This document shows positions 9,724-19,391 of a stretch of 64,000 nt of DNA, piece after piece. The position numbers were made by a program, and so were the translations under genes. Under the pieces are notes generated by a model. It was given only the letters and a program-made list of their open reading frames with translations, made no database searches and was not told where the DNA came from. Each line of letters opens with the position of its first letter. Position 1 is the first letter of the stretch. Where the stretch lies: positions 1 to 64,000 of the forward strand of contig NZ_LNSB01000008.1 in NCBI RefSeq assembly GCF_001468285.1, read 5' to 3'. Source of the DNA: Sphingopyxis sp. HIX. Its GTDB lineage: Bacteria; Pseudomonadota; Alphaproteobacteria; Sphingomonadales; Sphingomonadaceae.

Positions 9724-9874
9724 TAATCCTCCCTGTCGCGAAGCCGTGGGGAGGGGGACCACCCGCAGGGCGGTGGAGGGGGCGATGCCATAAACCTCGG
9801 CTCAAGGCCGCCACCCCTCCACCATGCTTCGCATGGTCCCCCTCCCCATCGCTTCGCGACAGGGAGGATTAAAA
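9724..9874. repeat. Long inverted repeat with nested palindromes
   Basis: Left arm 9724-9780 and right arm 9815-9874 are imperfect inverted copies. Both contain AATCCTCCCTGTCGCGAAG and GGGGAGGGGGACCA or their complements. The right arm also carries a small internal hairpin (ATGCTTCGCAT). The element fills most of the intergenic stretch between the receptor's 5' end and the patatin gene. I see no ORF in it, so it looks like a miniature interspersed element. Any promoters for the two divergent genes must lie in the remaining short flanks. Confidence 0.85.
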
Positions 9875-9947
9875 GGGCCGCTCTCTGCCGCATCGCCACC
9901 ACGCGCAAGGGTGACGCCGCGCCGCAAATCGCGCTATCACCCCCGCC

Positions 9948-12266
9948 ATGCGGGAAAAGGAACTGCGCTTCGCCCTGATTTGCTACGGCGGCATCAGCCT
10001 GGCGGTATATATGCACGGCGTCACCAAGGAGATCTGGCGCCTCGCGGCGGCGTCGCGCGCCTTTCACGACGGCGGCGGGCAGCGCGGGTCGGGCGCGGTC
10101 TATCGCGACCTCCTCATCGCCATCGCCGAGCGCGGCGGCACGCGGCTGCGCATATTGCCCGACATCGTCGCGGGGGCGAGCGCCGGGGGGATCAACGGCG
10201 TCTTCCTCGCGCGCGCGCTCGCGACCGGCCAGTCGCTCGATCCGCTGACCGAGCTGTGGCTGAAGGACGCCGACGTCGACAGCCTGCTCGACCCCGATGC
10301 GCGGCCCTTGTCGGCGGCGACCAAATTCTGGGCGGTGCCGATCGCCGGCTGGATGATGAAGAAGCGCGGCAACGTGATCGACCGCACCGTCGGCGAGGGG
10401 GCGCAGGATGAGGTGCGCGCGAAGCTGTCGCGCTTCGTGCGCGCGCGCTGGTTCGAACCGCCCTTCGGCGGCGCGACCTTCTCGAACCTGCTGCTCGACG
10501 CCTTCGACGCGATGGAGGCGGGGCCGCAGGGGCCGCCGCTGGTCCCCGCGGGGCAGCCGGTCGACCTGTTCGTCTCGGTCACCGACTTTGCCGGGCATCG
10601 CGTCGCGCTGTCGCTCAACAGCCCGCCGCGGGTGACCGAGGACGAGCATCGCCTCGTCCTCCATTTCCGCGCCGACGGCCGCTCGGGCAAGCCGCTCGAC
10701 GATGTTCCGGGCTTGGCGGCGGCGGCGCGCGCCACGGCGAGCTTTCCCGGCGCCTTCCCGCCCTTCACATTGCGCGAACTCGACGCGGTGCTCGAAAAGC
10801 GCGGCGTCGCTTGGCCCGGGCGCGATGCCTTCATCCGGACGCAGCTTCCCGCGGGCGGCGAGGGCGACCCCGCCGACCGCGTGCTGATCGACGGCTCGGT
10901 GCTCGCCAACGCGCCCTTCCGCCCCGCGATCTCGGCGCTCAAGCAGCGCCCCGCGCGGCGCGAGATCGACCGGCGCTTCATCTACATCGACCCCAAGCCC
11001 GATTATCGCGCGATCAGCATCGGCAAGTCGGGCGAGGTCGCCGAGGGCGAGGCGGCGCGGCTGCCGGGCTTCCTGCCGACGATCCTCGGCGCGATGTCCG
11101 AAATCCCGCGCGAACAGCCGATCCGCGACAATGTCGAGGCGATCGAGGGCATGTCGCGCCGCATCCGGCGCATGCAGCATATCGTCGACGCGATGAAGGT
11201 CGAGGTCGAGGAGCAGGTCGCGGCGCTGTTCGGCACCACCTTCTTCCTCGACACCCCGACCACCGCGCGGCTCGCCAAGTGGCGCGCCAAGGCGCAGGAA
11301 GAGGCGGCGGCGCGCGCGGGCTTCGCTTTCTCGCCCTACGGCCATCTCAAGCTGTCGGCGATGGTCGAGGAGCTCGTCGGCATCGTCGACCGGCTCGCTC
11401 CGCCCGAGGGCGATATCCACCGCGGTATCCGCCGCCAGACGATCTGGGACGAGGTGCGCGCGCGCGGGCTCGACCGCATTTCGGGCAAGCGCGGCGCGGG
11501 GGCGAGCAACGATGCGGTGACCTTCTTCCGCACCCATGACCTCGGTTTCCGGATCCGCCGCCTGCGCTTCCTCGCGCGCGAGCTCGACCGGGTGGTCGAG
11601 GCAAAGCGCGACGGACGCGACCCCGCCTGCGACGCGATGCGCGACACGATCTACGCGGCGCTCGGCCTCTATCTCGAGCGCGAGGGCGACAGCTGGTTCG
11701 CCGATCTCGACGTGCCCGCCGACGCCGATGCCGGGCAATGGATCGAGGCGATCGGGGCGCGGCGCGACCTGATCGGCGCCGACGCGGCGGCCGACGCGCT
11801 GATCGCCGAGGGTCTGGGCGCGCTGCCCAAGGACGACCGGCGCGCGCTGTTGCTCGCCTATCTCGGCTATCCCTTCTACGACATCGCGACGCTGCCGCTG
11901 CTGCAGGGCGAGGGCTTCGACGAGTTCGACCCGATCAAGATCGACCGCATCTCGCCCTCCGACGCGACCGCGATCCGCGCCGGCGGCGCCGCGGCGATGC
12001 TCAAGGGGATCGAGTTCAACGCCTTCGGCGCCTTCTTCAGCCGCGCCTACCGCGAGAACGACTATCTCTGGGGCCGCCTCCACGGCGCCGACCGGCTGAT
12101 CGATATCGTGGCATCGAGCGTCACCGGCGAGGGCGCGCTGGCGGGCGAGGAACTGGCGGCGATCAAGCGCCGTGCCTTCCATGCGATATTGGACGAGGAG
12201 GAGGCGCGGCTGCCCAAGATCGCGGCGCTGATCGCCGAACTGAGGGGCGAGATCGGGCCGGTCTGA
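9948..12266 (+). CDS. Patatin-like phospholipase (DUF3376-type)
   Basis: The 772-residue protein has an N-terminal patatin fold with the oxyanion glycines in 'YGGISLAVYMHG' (residues 14-25), nucleophile Ser78 in GASAGG (GxSxG) and the partner aspartate in 'VLIDGSVLANAPF' near residue 315. The Ser-Asp dyad is intact, so lipid acyl-hydrolase activity is likely. The long C-terminal region resembles DUF3376 of patatin-related proteins. There is no signal peptide, so it is probably cytoplasmic or membrane-peripheral. It appears to be transcribed alone and converges with the MBL-fold gene. Confidence 0.9.
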   Translation: MREKELRFALICYGGISLAVYMHGVTKEIWRLAAASRAFHDGGGQRGSGAVYRDLLIAIAERGGTRLRILPDIVAGASAGGINGVFLARALATGQSLDPLTELWLKDADVDSLLDPDARPLSAATKFWAVPIAGWMMKKRGNVIDRTVGEGAQDEVRAKLSRFVRARWFEPPFGGATFSNLLLDAFDAMEAGPQGPPLVPAGQPVDLFVSVTDFAGHRVALSLNSPPRVTEDEHRLVLHFRADGRSGKPLDDVPGLAAAARATASFPGAFPPFTLRELDAVLEKRGVAWPGRDAFIRTQLPAGGEGDPADRVLIDGSVLANAPFRPAISALKQRPARREIDRRFIYIDPKPDYRAISIGKSGEVAEGEAARLPGFLPTILGAMSEIPREQPIRDNVEAIEGMSRRIRRMQHIVDAMKVEVEEQVAALFGTTFFLDTPTTARLAKWRAKAQEEAAARAGFAFSPYGHLKLSAMVEELVGIVDRLAPPEGDIHRGIRRQTIWDEVRARGLDRISGKRGAGASNDAVTFFRTHDLGFRIRRLRFLARELDRVVEAKRDGRDPACDAMRDTIYAALGLYLEREGDSWFADLDVPADADAGQWIEAIGARRDLIGADAAADALIAEGLGALPKDDRRALLLAYLGYPFYDIATLPLLQGEGFDEFDPIKIDRISPSDATAIRAGGAAAMLKGIEFNAFGAFFSRAYRENDYLWGRLHGADRLIDIVASSVTGEGALAGEELAAIKRRAFHAILDEEEARLPKIAALIAELRGEIGPV

Positions 12267-12272
12267 TCCGCG

Positions 12273-13235
12273 TCAGTGCGAATGCGGCCCCTCGCCATGG
12301 TCGTGCTCGCCCATGACGTCGAGCGACCGGTCGGGCCGGTGCCCGCGGGGATGCCCCTTTTCGCTGTTATAGATCGACGCGACGAAACCGTCGGTCGGCA
12401 TGAAGCCGCCCTTGATCTCGTATTTCGCGGCGAGGTTCATCGCGGTGACCTCGTCCTGCGTCTTGCCTGCGGCCTTGGCGCTTTCGACCGCGGCGATCAC
12501 GTCGGCGAGCATCGCGCGATAGGCCGCGAGATCGGCCTTGGTCGCGAGCGGGCCGTGGCCGGGGATGATCACGCTCTTGTCGTCGGCAAGCGCGAGCACC
12601 CTGTCGGCGGCGGCGACCACGCCATAGGCCGACCCGCCGCTGTCCAGATCGATGAACGGCAGGCTGACCTTGTGGAAAAACAGGTCGCCCATGTGGAAGA
12701 TATTCGCCCGCTGCCAGTGCAGGATCGAATCGCCGTCGGTGTGCGCGTGCGGGGCGTGCATCACCTTGATCGTATCGGCGTTGAGGTGGAGCGTGATGCC
12801 GTCGTGATAGGTGAGCACGGGCAGCGCCTGCTTGGGGCTCGGGGCTACCGGCTTGCCGCGCACGACCTGCTCCGACGTCATACGCTCGCGGACATGGTCG
12901 TGCGCCATGATCATCGCGCCCGCCTTGCCGAAATTCTCGTTCCCGCCGCTATGGTCGCCGTGCCAGTGCGTGTTGATCAGCCATTTGGCAGGCGGCGCGC
13001 CGAGCGCCGCGATCGCCGCCTCGATCTTCGGGGTCAGCGGCGCATATTGGTCGTCGACCAGGATCGTCCCGTCGGTCCCGTGGCTGACCGCGATATTGCC
13101 CCCGGCGCCGAAGAGCACCGCGAGGCCCGGCGCGACGCTTTCGGTCCGGATCTCGACCTTCGACCAGTCGGTCTGCGCGAGCGCGGGCAGCGGGGCGGCG
13201 AAGAGGGCCGAGGCAAAAAGGGCAGCGCGGATCAT
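12273..13235 (-). CDS. Periplasmic MBL-fold metallo-hydrolase
   Basis: This 320-residue secreted protein has a signal peptide (MIRAALFASALFAAPLPALAQ) and a metallo-beta-lactamase fold. The zinc motif 'THWHGDHSGG' lies near residue 90, with later ligands in 'HAHTDGDS' near residue 165 and 'IPGHGPLATKADL' near residue 225. It is likely a binuclear zinc hydrolase. The substrate cannot be read from sequence, and quinoprotein relay-like or generic roles are both possible. The C terminus is unusual: it ends in a histidine-rich tail (GEHDHGEGPHSH) that could store metal. It ends 7 bases from the convergent patatin gene. Confidence 0.88.
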   Translation of the reverse strand: MIRAALFASALFAAPLPALAQTDWSKVEIRTESVAPGLAVLFGAGGNIAVSHGTDGTILVDDQYAPLTPKIEAAIAALGAPPAKWLINTHWHGDHSGGNENFGKAGAMIMAHDHVRERMTSEQVVRGKPVAPSPKQALPVLTYHDGITLHLNADTIKVMHAPHAHTDGDSILHWQRANIFHMGDLFFHKVSLPFIDLDSGGSAYGVVAAADRVLALADDKSVIIPGHGPLATKADLAAYRAMLADVIAAVESAKAAGKTQDEVTAMNLAAKYEIKGGFMPTDGFVASIYNSEKGHPRGHRPDRSLDVMGEHDHGEGPHSH

Positions 13236-13293
13236 GAAGGGCCTTTCGCGGAGGATCGCGCGAAGGTTACCGGGACAGGGTCCAGATGCAAAG

Positions 13294-13474
13294 TCCTTCT
13301 CCCCGTGTGGGAGAAGGATAGGGAGCCTTGTCGCGTAGCGATTAGGCGGACTTGGATGAGGGGTCTGCGAGCCTCCGGCTCGCGCGGTCCTTTGGACCGT
13401 GACCCCTCACCCAGCTTTGACTAGGCGGCAAGCCGCCAAGTCTGCGCAACCCTCTCCCACAAGGGGAGAGGGAT
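13294..13474. repeat. Nested inverted repeat between dnaJ and the MBL hydrolase
   Basis: The outer arms are TCCTTCTCCCCGTGTGGGAG (13294 onward) and its inverted relative ACCCTCTCCCACAAGGGGAG (13449-13474). An inner pair, GATGAGGGGTC and GACCCCTCACC, lies at about 13355 and 13401. There is no ORF. The element ends 3 bases before the dnaJ stop codon and may act as its 3' structure. Confidence 0.75.
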
Positions 13475-13477
13475 GGG

Positions 13478-14602
13478 TTAGTCCGTCAGATCGTCCCACA
13501 TATCCTTGATCTTCGAGAAGAAGCCCTGGCTCGCGGGGCATTCGTCGCCGGTCTCGGTCTCGCGGAATTCGGCGAGCAATTCCTTCTGGCGCGCGCTGAG
13601 CCTGGTCGGGGTCTCGACATCGACCTGGATGACGAGGTCGCCGTGGCCGCGGCCGTTGAGCACCGGCATGCCCGCGCCGCGCTGGCGGAGCTGCTTGCCC
13701 GACTGGAGTCCCGCGGGGATGCTGATCTCGTGCTTGGTGCCGTCGAGCCCGGGGATGGTGATGCAGCCGCCGAGCGCCGCGGTGGTGAAGCTGATCGGTG
13801 CGCGGGTGAACAGGGTCGTGCCCTCGCGCTCGAACAATTTGTGCCGCGCCATGTGCAGGAAGATATAGAGGTCGCCCGGCGCCGCGCCGCGCGCGCCGCT
13901 CTCGCCCTCGCCCGACAGGCGGATGCGCGTGCCCTCGTCGACCCCGGCGGGGATGTTGACGGTCAGCGTCTTGCGCCGGTCGACGCGGCCTTCGCCGTGG
14001 CACTGCCCACAAGGGTCGGCGATGACCTCGCCCGAACCCTGGCACTGCGGGCAGGTGCGCTCGACCATGAAGAAACCCTGCTGCGCGCGCACCTTGCCGT
14101 GGCCGGCGCAGGTGGTGCAGCGGTGGGTCGAGGTGCCGGGCTTGGCGCCCGACCCGTCGCACGCGTCGCAGCGCGCGGCGACATCGACCTGGATCTCGCG
14201 GCTGATGCCGGTGAAGGCGTCCTCGAGCTTGATCTCCATGTCGTAGCGAAGGTCGGCGCCGCGCGCGGGGCCGCGTTGCTGCTGCCGTCCGCCGAAGGCC
14301 GAGCCGAATATCGATTCGAAGATGTCGCCGATATCGCCGAAGTCCGCATTGCCGCCGCCGAAGCCGCCCGCGCCGCGCACGCCTTCTTTGCCGAAGCGAT
14401 CGTAAGCCGCGCGCTTCTGCGGGTCCTTCAGACAGTCATAGGCTTCGCTGATCGCCTTGAAGCGCGCCTCGCTGTCGCCGCACCCCGGATTCTTGTCGGG
14501 GTGGTATTTCATCGCGAGCTTGCGATAGCTCGCCTTCAGCGTCGCGTCGTCGGCAGTGCGCTCGACTTCGAGCAGTTCGTAATAATCGATGTCGAGCGAC
14601 AT
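13478..14602 (-). CDS. dnaJ: Chaperone protein DnaJ
   Basis: DnaJ is the Hsp40 co-chaperone that delivers unfolded substrates to DnaK and stimulates its ATPase. The 374-residue protein has the J domain (residues 1-72, HPD in 'MKYHPDKNPG'), a Gly/Phe linker (about 75-115), four CxxCxGxG zinc repeats (about 145-210) and the two substrate-binding C-terminal domains. It lies downstream of dnaK in the same orientation, separated by 122 bases that carry two identical 25-base palindromes. It may therefore be cotranscribed with dnaK under heat-shock control. Confidence 0.97.
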   Translation of the reverse strand: MSLDIDYYELLEVERTADDATLKASYRKLAMKYHPDKNPGCGDSEARFKAISEAYDCLKDPQKRAAYDRFGKEGVRGAGGFGGGNADFGDIGDIFESIFGSAFGGRQQQRGPARGADLRYDMEIKLEDAFTGISREIQVDVAARCDACDGSGAKPGTSTHRCTTCAGHGKVRAQQGFFMVERTCPQCQGSGEVIADPCGQCHGEGRVDRRKTLTVNIPAGVDEGTRIRLSGEGESGARGAAPGDLYIFLHMARHKLFEREGTTLFTRAPISFTTAALGGCITIPGLDGTKHEISIPAGLQSGKQLRQRGAGMPVLNGRGHGDLVIQVDVETPTRLSARQKELLAEFRETETGDECPASQGFFSKIKDMWDDLTD

Positions 14603-14614
14603 GGCGTTTCATCC

Positions 14615-14701
14615 ATAAATAGGGACAGTCCCTATTTATCCCCTGTTCCAAATTTTCGCCGCTGCCGCCGCGCCCGATAAATAGGGACTGTCCCTATTTA
14701 T
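14615..14701. repeat. Pair of 25-base palindromes (ATAAATAGGGAC..) between dnaK and dnaJ
   Basis: Copies at 14615-14639 and 14677-14701 are each near-perfect palindromes (ATAAATAGGGAC-A/T-GTCCCTATTTAT). They are exact inverted copies of one another around a 37-base centre. They are AT-rich against a very GC-rich background and sit only 13 bases upstream of the dnaJ start. The arrangement looks like a miniature element with palindromic ends. Similar GGGACAGTCCC repeats often accompany REP-associated transposases, but no such gene is present in the window. Confidence 0.9.
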
Positions 14702-14724
14702 GAGCGCGGCGGTGCGCGCGTGTC

Positions 14725-16632
<1,908 letters not shown>

Positions 16633-16699
16633 TGATATTCCGTCCTTGTTGCTTCTCCGGCGCCCTGAAAAGGCACGCCGTCCATGGGATTTGTTGGGG

Positions 16700-16730
16700 G
16701 CGATATAGGTGCGCTAATCCTTGGCACAAG
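16700..16730 (-). promoter_or_regulatory. Sigma-32 (RpoH) type promoter for dnaK
   Basis: Read on the minus strand there is a -35 CTTG (16727-16730), a 17-base spacer and a -10 CCTATATCGC (16700-16709). This agrees with the alphaproteobacterial heat-shock consensus CTTG-N17-CYTATNTNNG at all but the last position. It would give a leader of roughly 60 bases before the dnaK ATG. No CIRCE element is visible. Confidence 0.7.
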
Positions 16731-16787
16731 GACTCAATGGGCTTATCGGGAACAGGAAAATCGAGCCATTTACTGGAGACTGATGCC

Positions 16788-17342
16788 ATGAAGCCCTTCG
16801 CCCATCGCCTGTTGCTCGGCGCCGCGCTCGCCGGGACCGCGCTGACCCTGACCGCATGCGAGGAAAATCTGGGCAAGGGCCAGCCGCTCAACGTCGTCAG
16901 CGGGCATATCGTGATGGGCGCGACCCCCGACCGCCCCGCGGTCGGCTATTTCCGCGTCGAGGGCGGCCCGGTGCCCGTCGAGCTGGTCGCGGTGACCGCC
17001 GACCTCGCACAGCGCGTCGAGATGCACGAAAGCGTCAAGGAGAACGGCGTGGTGACGATGAAGCCGCTGTTCCGCGCCGACGTGCCGGCAAAAGGCGAGC
17101 TGATATTCAAGCAGGGCGGCAAGCATCTGATGATCTGGAACATCAATCCCGCCGCGGTGCGCGCGGGCAAGCTGCCGATGGCCTTCGTCTTCACCAACAA
17201 CAACAACGAACGCATCCTGTTCGACATGCCGATCAAGCAGGCCTCGGCCGCGGGCGCCGACGGCAGCGCCGCGACCGCGCCCGCCGCGATGGATCATGCG
17301 GCGATGGGGCATGGCGAGCCGGCGGACGCGGCGAAGAAATAA
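16788..17342 (+). CDS. PCuAC-type copper chaperone lipoprotein
   Basis: The 184-residue protein has a lipoprotein signal (LTLTAC, Cys at residue 24) and a PCu(A)C/DUF461 domain. The copper ligand pattern is visible as 'VEMHESVKENGVVTM' followed by 'GKHLMIW'. This family delivers Cu(I) to the CuA or CuB site of cytochrome oxidase in the periplasm. The C terminus adds a His/Met-rich stretch (MDHAAMGHGEP) that could bind more copper. The ATG at 16788 has GGAG about 10 bases upstream. The next gene begins 7 bases after its stop. Confidence 0.9.
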   Translation: MKPFAHRLLLGAALAGTALTLTACEENLGKGQPLNVVSGHIVMGATPDRPAVGYFRVEGGPVPVELVAVTADLAQRVEMHESVKENGVVTMKPLFRADVPAKGELIFKQGGKHLMIWNINPAAVRAGKLPMAFVFTNNNNERILFDMPIKQASAAGADGSAATAPAAMDHAAMGHGEPADAAKK

Positions 17343-17349
17343 GCCCGAC

Positions 17350-17847
17350 GTGACGGGGGGCGGGGACCGCGACGGACGCCGGCTGACGGAGGGCGAGGTT
17401 GCGCTGGCGCGCAGCGTCTTCGGCGATGCGATCGACTATGATGCGGTGCGCGTGCGCCACCGCAAATGGATATTCTTCCAGCCGCGCGGCGTCGTGATGG
17501 CGCCGATGGGGCATCTGCATTTCCACCCCCGCGGCGACGTCTATTGCGACGACTTCTCCTGCCCCGCGAAGGACGAGCTGCGCGCCAAGGGGCTGTTCAT
17601 CCACGAAATGACGCATGTCTGGCAGGCGCAGCAGCGCGGGCGCTGGTATCTCGTGCTGATGCGCCACCCCTTCGCGACCTATGACTACAGCCTCAAGCCC
17701 GGCTGGCCGCTCCACCGCTACGGCATCGAGCAGCAGGCCGAGATCGTGCGCCATTACTGGATGCTCAAGCAGGGCATGACGATCGGCGGCGCGCCTGGAA
17801 TCGAGGCTTATCGCGCGATCCTGCCTGCCGAATGGAAGGCGGCATGA
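17350..17847 (+). CDS. Conserved small protein with HExxH motif ('vgr-related' family of sphingomonads)
   Basis: This 165-residue protein has one strong motif, 'LFIHEMTHVWQ' near residue 82. It is an HExxH zinc-metallopeptidase signature and is followed by a conserved 'YGIEQQAEIVRHY' whose glutamate could be the third ligand. There is no signal peptide or membrane segment. Homologs in sphingomonads carry the uninformative name 'vgr related protein'. I propose GTG 17350 as the start because it directly follows the copper chaperone stop. The only ATG upstream in frame lies inside that gene. Proteolytic activity is an inference from the motif. Confidence 0.7.
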   Translation: MTGGGDRDGRRLTEGEVALARSVFGDAIDYDAVRVRHRKWIFFQPRGVVMAPMGHLHFHPRGDVYCDDFSCPAKDELRAKGLFIHEMTHVWQAQQRGRWYLVLMRHPFATYDYSLKPGWPLHRYGIEQQAEIVRHYWMLKQGMTIGGAPGIEAYRAILPAEWKAA

Positions 17848-18416
17848 GCGATTTCGAATTCGTCTTTGCGCTCTACAGCCTGCTGCTCGGCCTTTCGATG
17901 GTCGAGCTGCTCGGCGGGCTCGGGCGCGCGATCGAAGCGCGTTTCGCGGCCGAGGCCGAGCGCGAGCGCTTCGCGATCGGCTGGCTGACCCCGCTGCTCG
18001 CGGTCTTCGTGATGCTCGACCTCCTGTCCTTCTGGAGCGCCGCGTGGGTCGCGCGCGACGATATCGCGGTGTCGAACGCGACGCTGATGGCGGTCGCGGG
18101 CTTCGCCAGCCTCTATTTCCTCGCGGCGCGGCTGGTCTTCCCCTCGCACCCCGAGGGCTTCGCCGATCTCGACGTCCATTATTTCCGCGTGCGCCGGATC
18201 GTGCTCGGGCTGCTGCTGATCTTGCTCGCTGCGCAGCTTGGCTATTATCTTGCGCAGCCCGACCTCGCCGCCAACCTCGCGCGCCCGCTCGCATGGATCA
18301 TGACATTGATCCTCGTCGCGCTGATGGTCGCGGCGATGTGGGTCAAGAGCCCGCGGTGGAGCGCGCTGCTGCTCGCCGCGCTCGTCGCGCGCTATGTGGT
18401 GATTTACCTGCTATAG
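17844..18416 (+). CDS. Integral membrane protein of unknown function
   Basis: The 190-residue protein has about five hydrophobic segments, at roughly residues 5-25, 45-66, 78-98, 120-140 and 150-188. I do not recognise the family. Its ATG overlaps the stop of the preceding HExxH protein (ATGA), which implies translational coupling, and it ends 23 bases before the PH-domain gene. The operon from the copper chaperone to this point suggests an envelope-related role, but no motif supports a specific function. Confidence 0.75.
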   Translation: MSDFEFVFALYSLLLGLSMVELLGGLGRAIEARFAAEAERERFAIGWLTPLLAVFVMLDLLSFWSAAWVARDDIAVSNATLMAVAGFASLYFLAARLVFPSHPEGFADLDVHYFRVRRIVLGLLLILLAAQLGYYLAQPDLAANLARPLAWIMTLILVALMVAAMWVKSPRWSALLLAALVARYVVIYLL

Positions 18417-18439
18417 GTTTTCGATCGAAGGAGAGTGCC

Positions 18440-18883
18440 ATGCCCGAAATCCTCGACCGCTTCCGTTCCTCGACCTGGGGCTGGCTGCGCGGCACCCTGC
18501 TCGGCTGGCTGACCCTGCTGCTCTGTCTCGTCGGGGTGGGTTTCGTCATCATCGCGGCGATCTGGGTGCACAACCTCATGGTCACCTATGAGGTGACCGA
18601 GGACCGGCTGATCCTGCGCAAGGGCATTTTCGTGAAGAGCATCGACGAGATCGAGCTCTACCGCGTCAAGGACATCCGGCTCGACTTCACCCTCGTGAAC
18701 CAATGGGCGGGGATCGGCACGATCAGCATCGATTCCTCCGACGAAACGACGCGCGGGGGTGCGCTCGTCATGCCCTATATCGCGCGCGCGGCCGAACGGC
18801 GCGAGGAACTCCGCCGGCTGGTCGATGCCGCGCGGCAGAAGCGCCGGGTGCGCGAACTCGACGTCGCGAGCGACTTCGCCTGA
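18440..18883 (+). CDS. Membrane protein with bacterial PH domain (YdbT/DUF304 type)
   Basis: The 147-residue protein has one long hydrophobic segment (about residues 20-48) followed by a PH-like domain of the bPH_2 type ('YEVTEDRLILRKGIF.. YRVKDIRLD.. GTISIDSSDE'). Such proteins are membrane-anchored and poorly characterised. AAGGAG (18428-18433) supports ATG 18440. It is the fourth gene in a same-strand run that starts with the copper chaperone. Confidence 0.85.
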   Translation: MPEILDRFRSSTWGWLRGTLLGWLTLLLCLVGVGFVIIAAIWVHNLMVTYEVTEDRLILRKGIFVKSIDEIELYRVKDIRLDFTLVNQWAGIGTISIDSSDETTRGGALVMPYIARAAERREELRRLVDAARQKRRVRELDVASDFA

Positions 18884-18948
18884 CGCTTAACGCGGCGCTA
18901 ACCGCGCTGTGCTAGGGCGGTCCCCGTCATTTCCAGGGGGACGGAAAG

Positions 18949-19350
18949 ATGAAAAGCCATTTGCTGGCGATGCTTGTGCTCGCCACGCTTAGCGCATGCG
19001 GCAGCGAGGCCGGGAGCAGCCCGGCGACCTACAAGCTCACCGCGGGCGAGGTGCGCAGCCATCTCGTCAACCGCGGTTATCCCGCGGGCAGCCTCGAGGG
19101 CGCCGAGGATCGCACCGTCGAAGCGCGCGAAATGGGCGACGACCATATCCAATGGTTCATCCACAACGGCAGCGGCACGGGCTATCTCTGCCACACGGTG
19201 ATCGAGGCGGCGAACGAAGACGGCAGCGAGACGCGGCTGGCGAACAAATGCGAGACCCCGGCGCATCCCGAAAAGAAGGTCGCCGCGCTGACGAAGATGA
19301 TCGATTCGATCCTCACCGCCGACCGCGGGGACCCCTTCGCCAAGAAATAA
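18949..19350 (+). CDS. Small hypothetical lipoprotein
   Basis: The 133-residue protein begins with a lipoprotein signal (MKSHLLAMLVLATLSACG, lipobox LSAC, Cys17), so it should be lipid-anchored in the envelope. The mature part has two further cysteines (near residues 80 and 100) that could form a disulfide. I do not recognise a family. AGGGGGACGG just upstream supports the start. Confidence 0.75.
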   Translation: MKSHLLAMLVLATLSACGSEAGSSPATYKLTAGEVRSHLVNRGYPAGSLEGAEDRTVEAREMGDDHIQWFIHNGSGTGYLCHTVIEAANEDGSETRLANKCETPAHPEKKVAALTKMIDSILTADRGDPFAKK

Positions 19351-19391
19351 TCCGCTGGCCAAGCGCCCGGCGTTCGTCCTATGTTCCGCGC

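Noticed and set aside
9723-12182. 819-codon open frame antisense to the patatin-like gene
   Set aside because: It has no domain and runs through the inverted repeat; the plus strand carries the GASAGG and DGS motifs.
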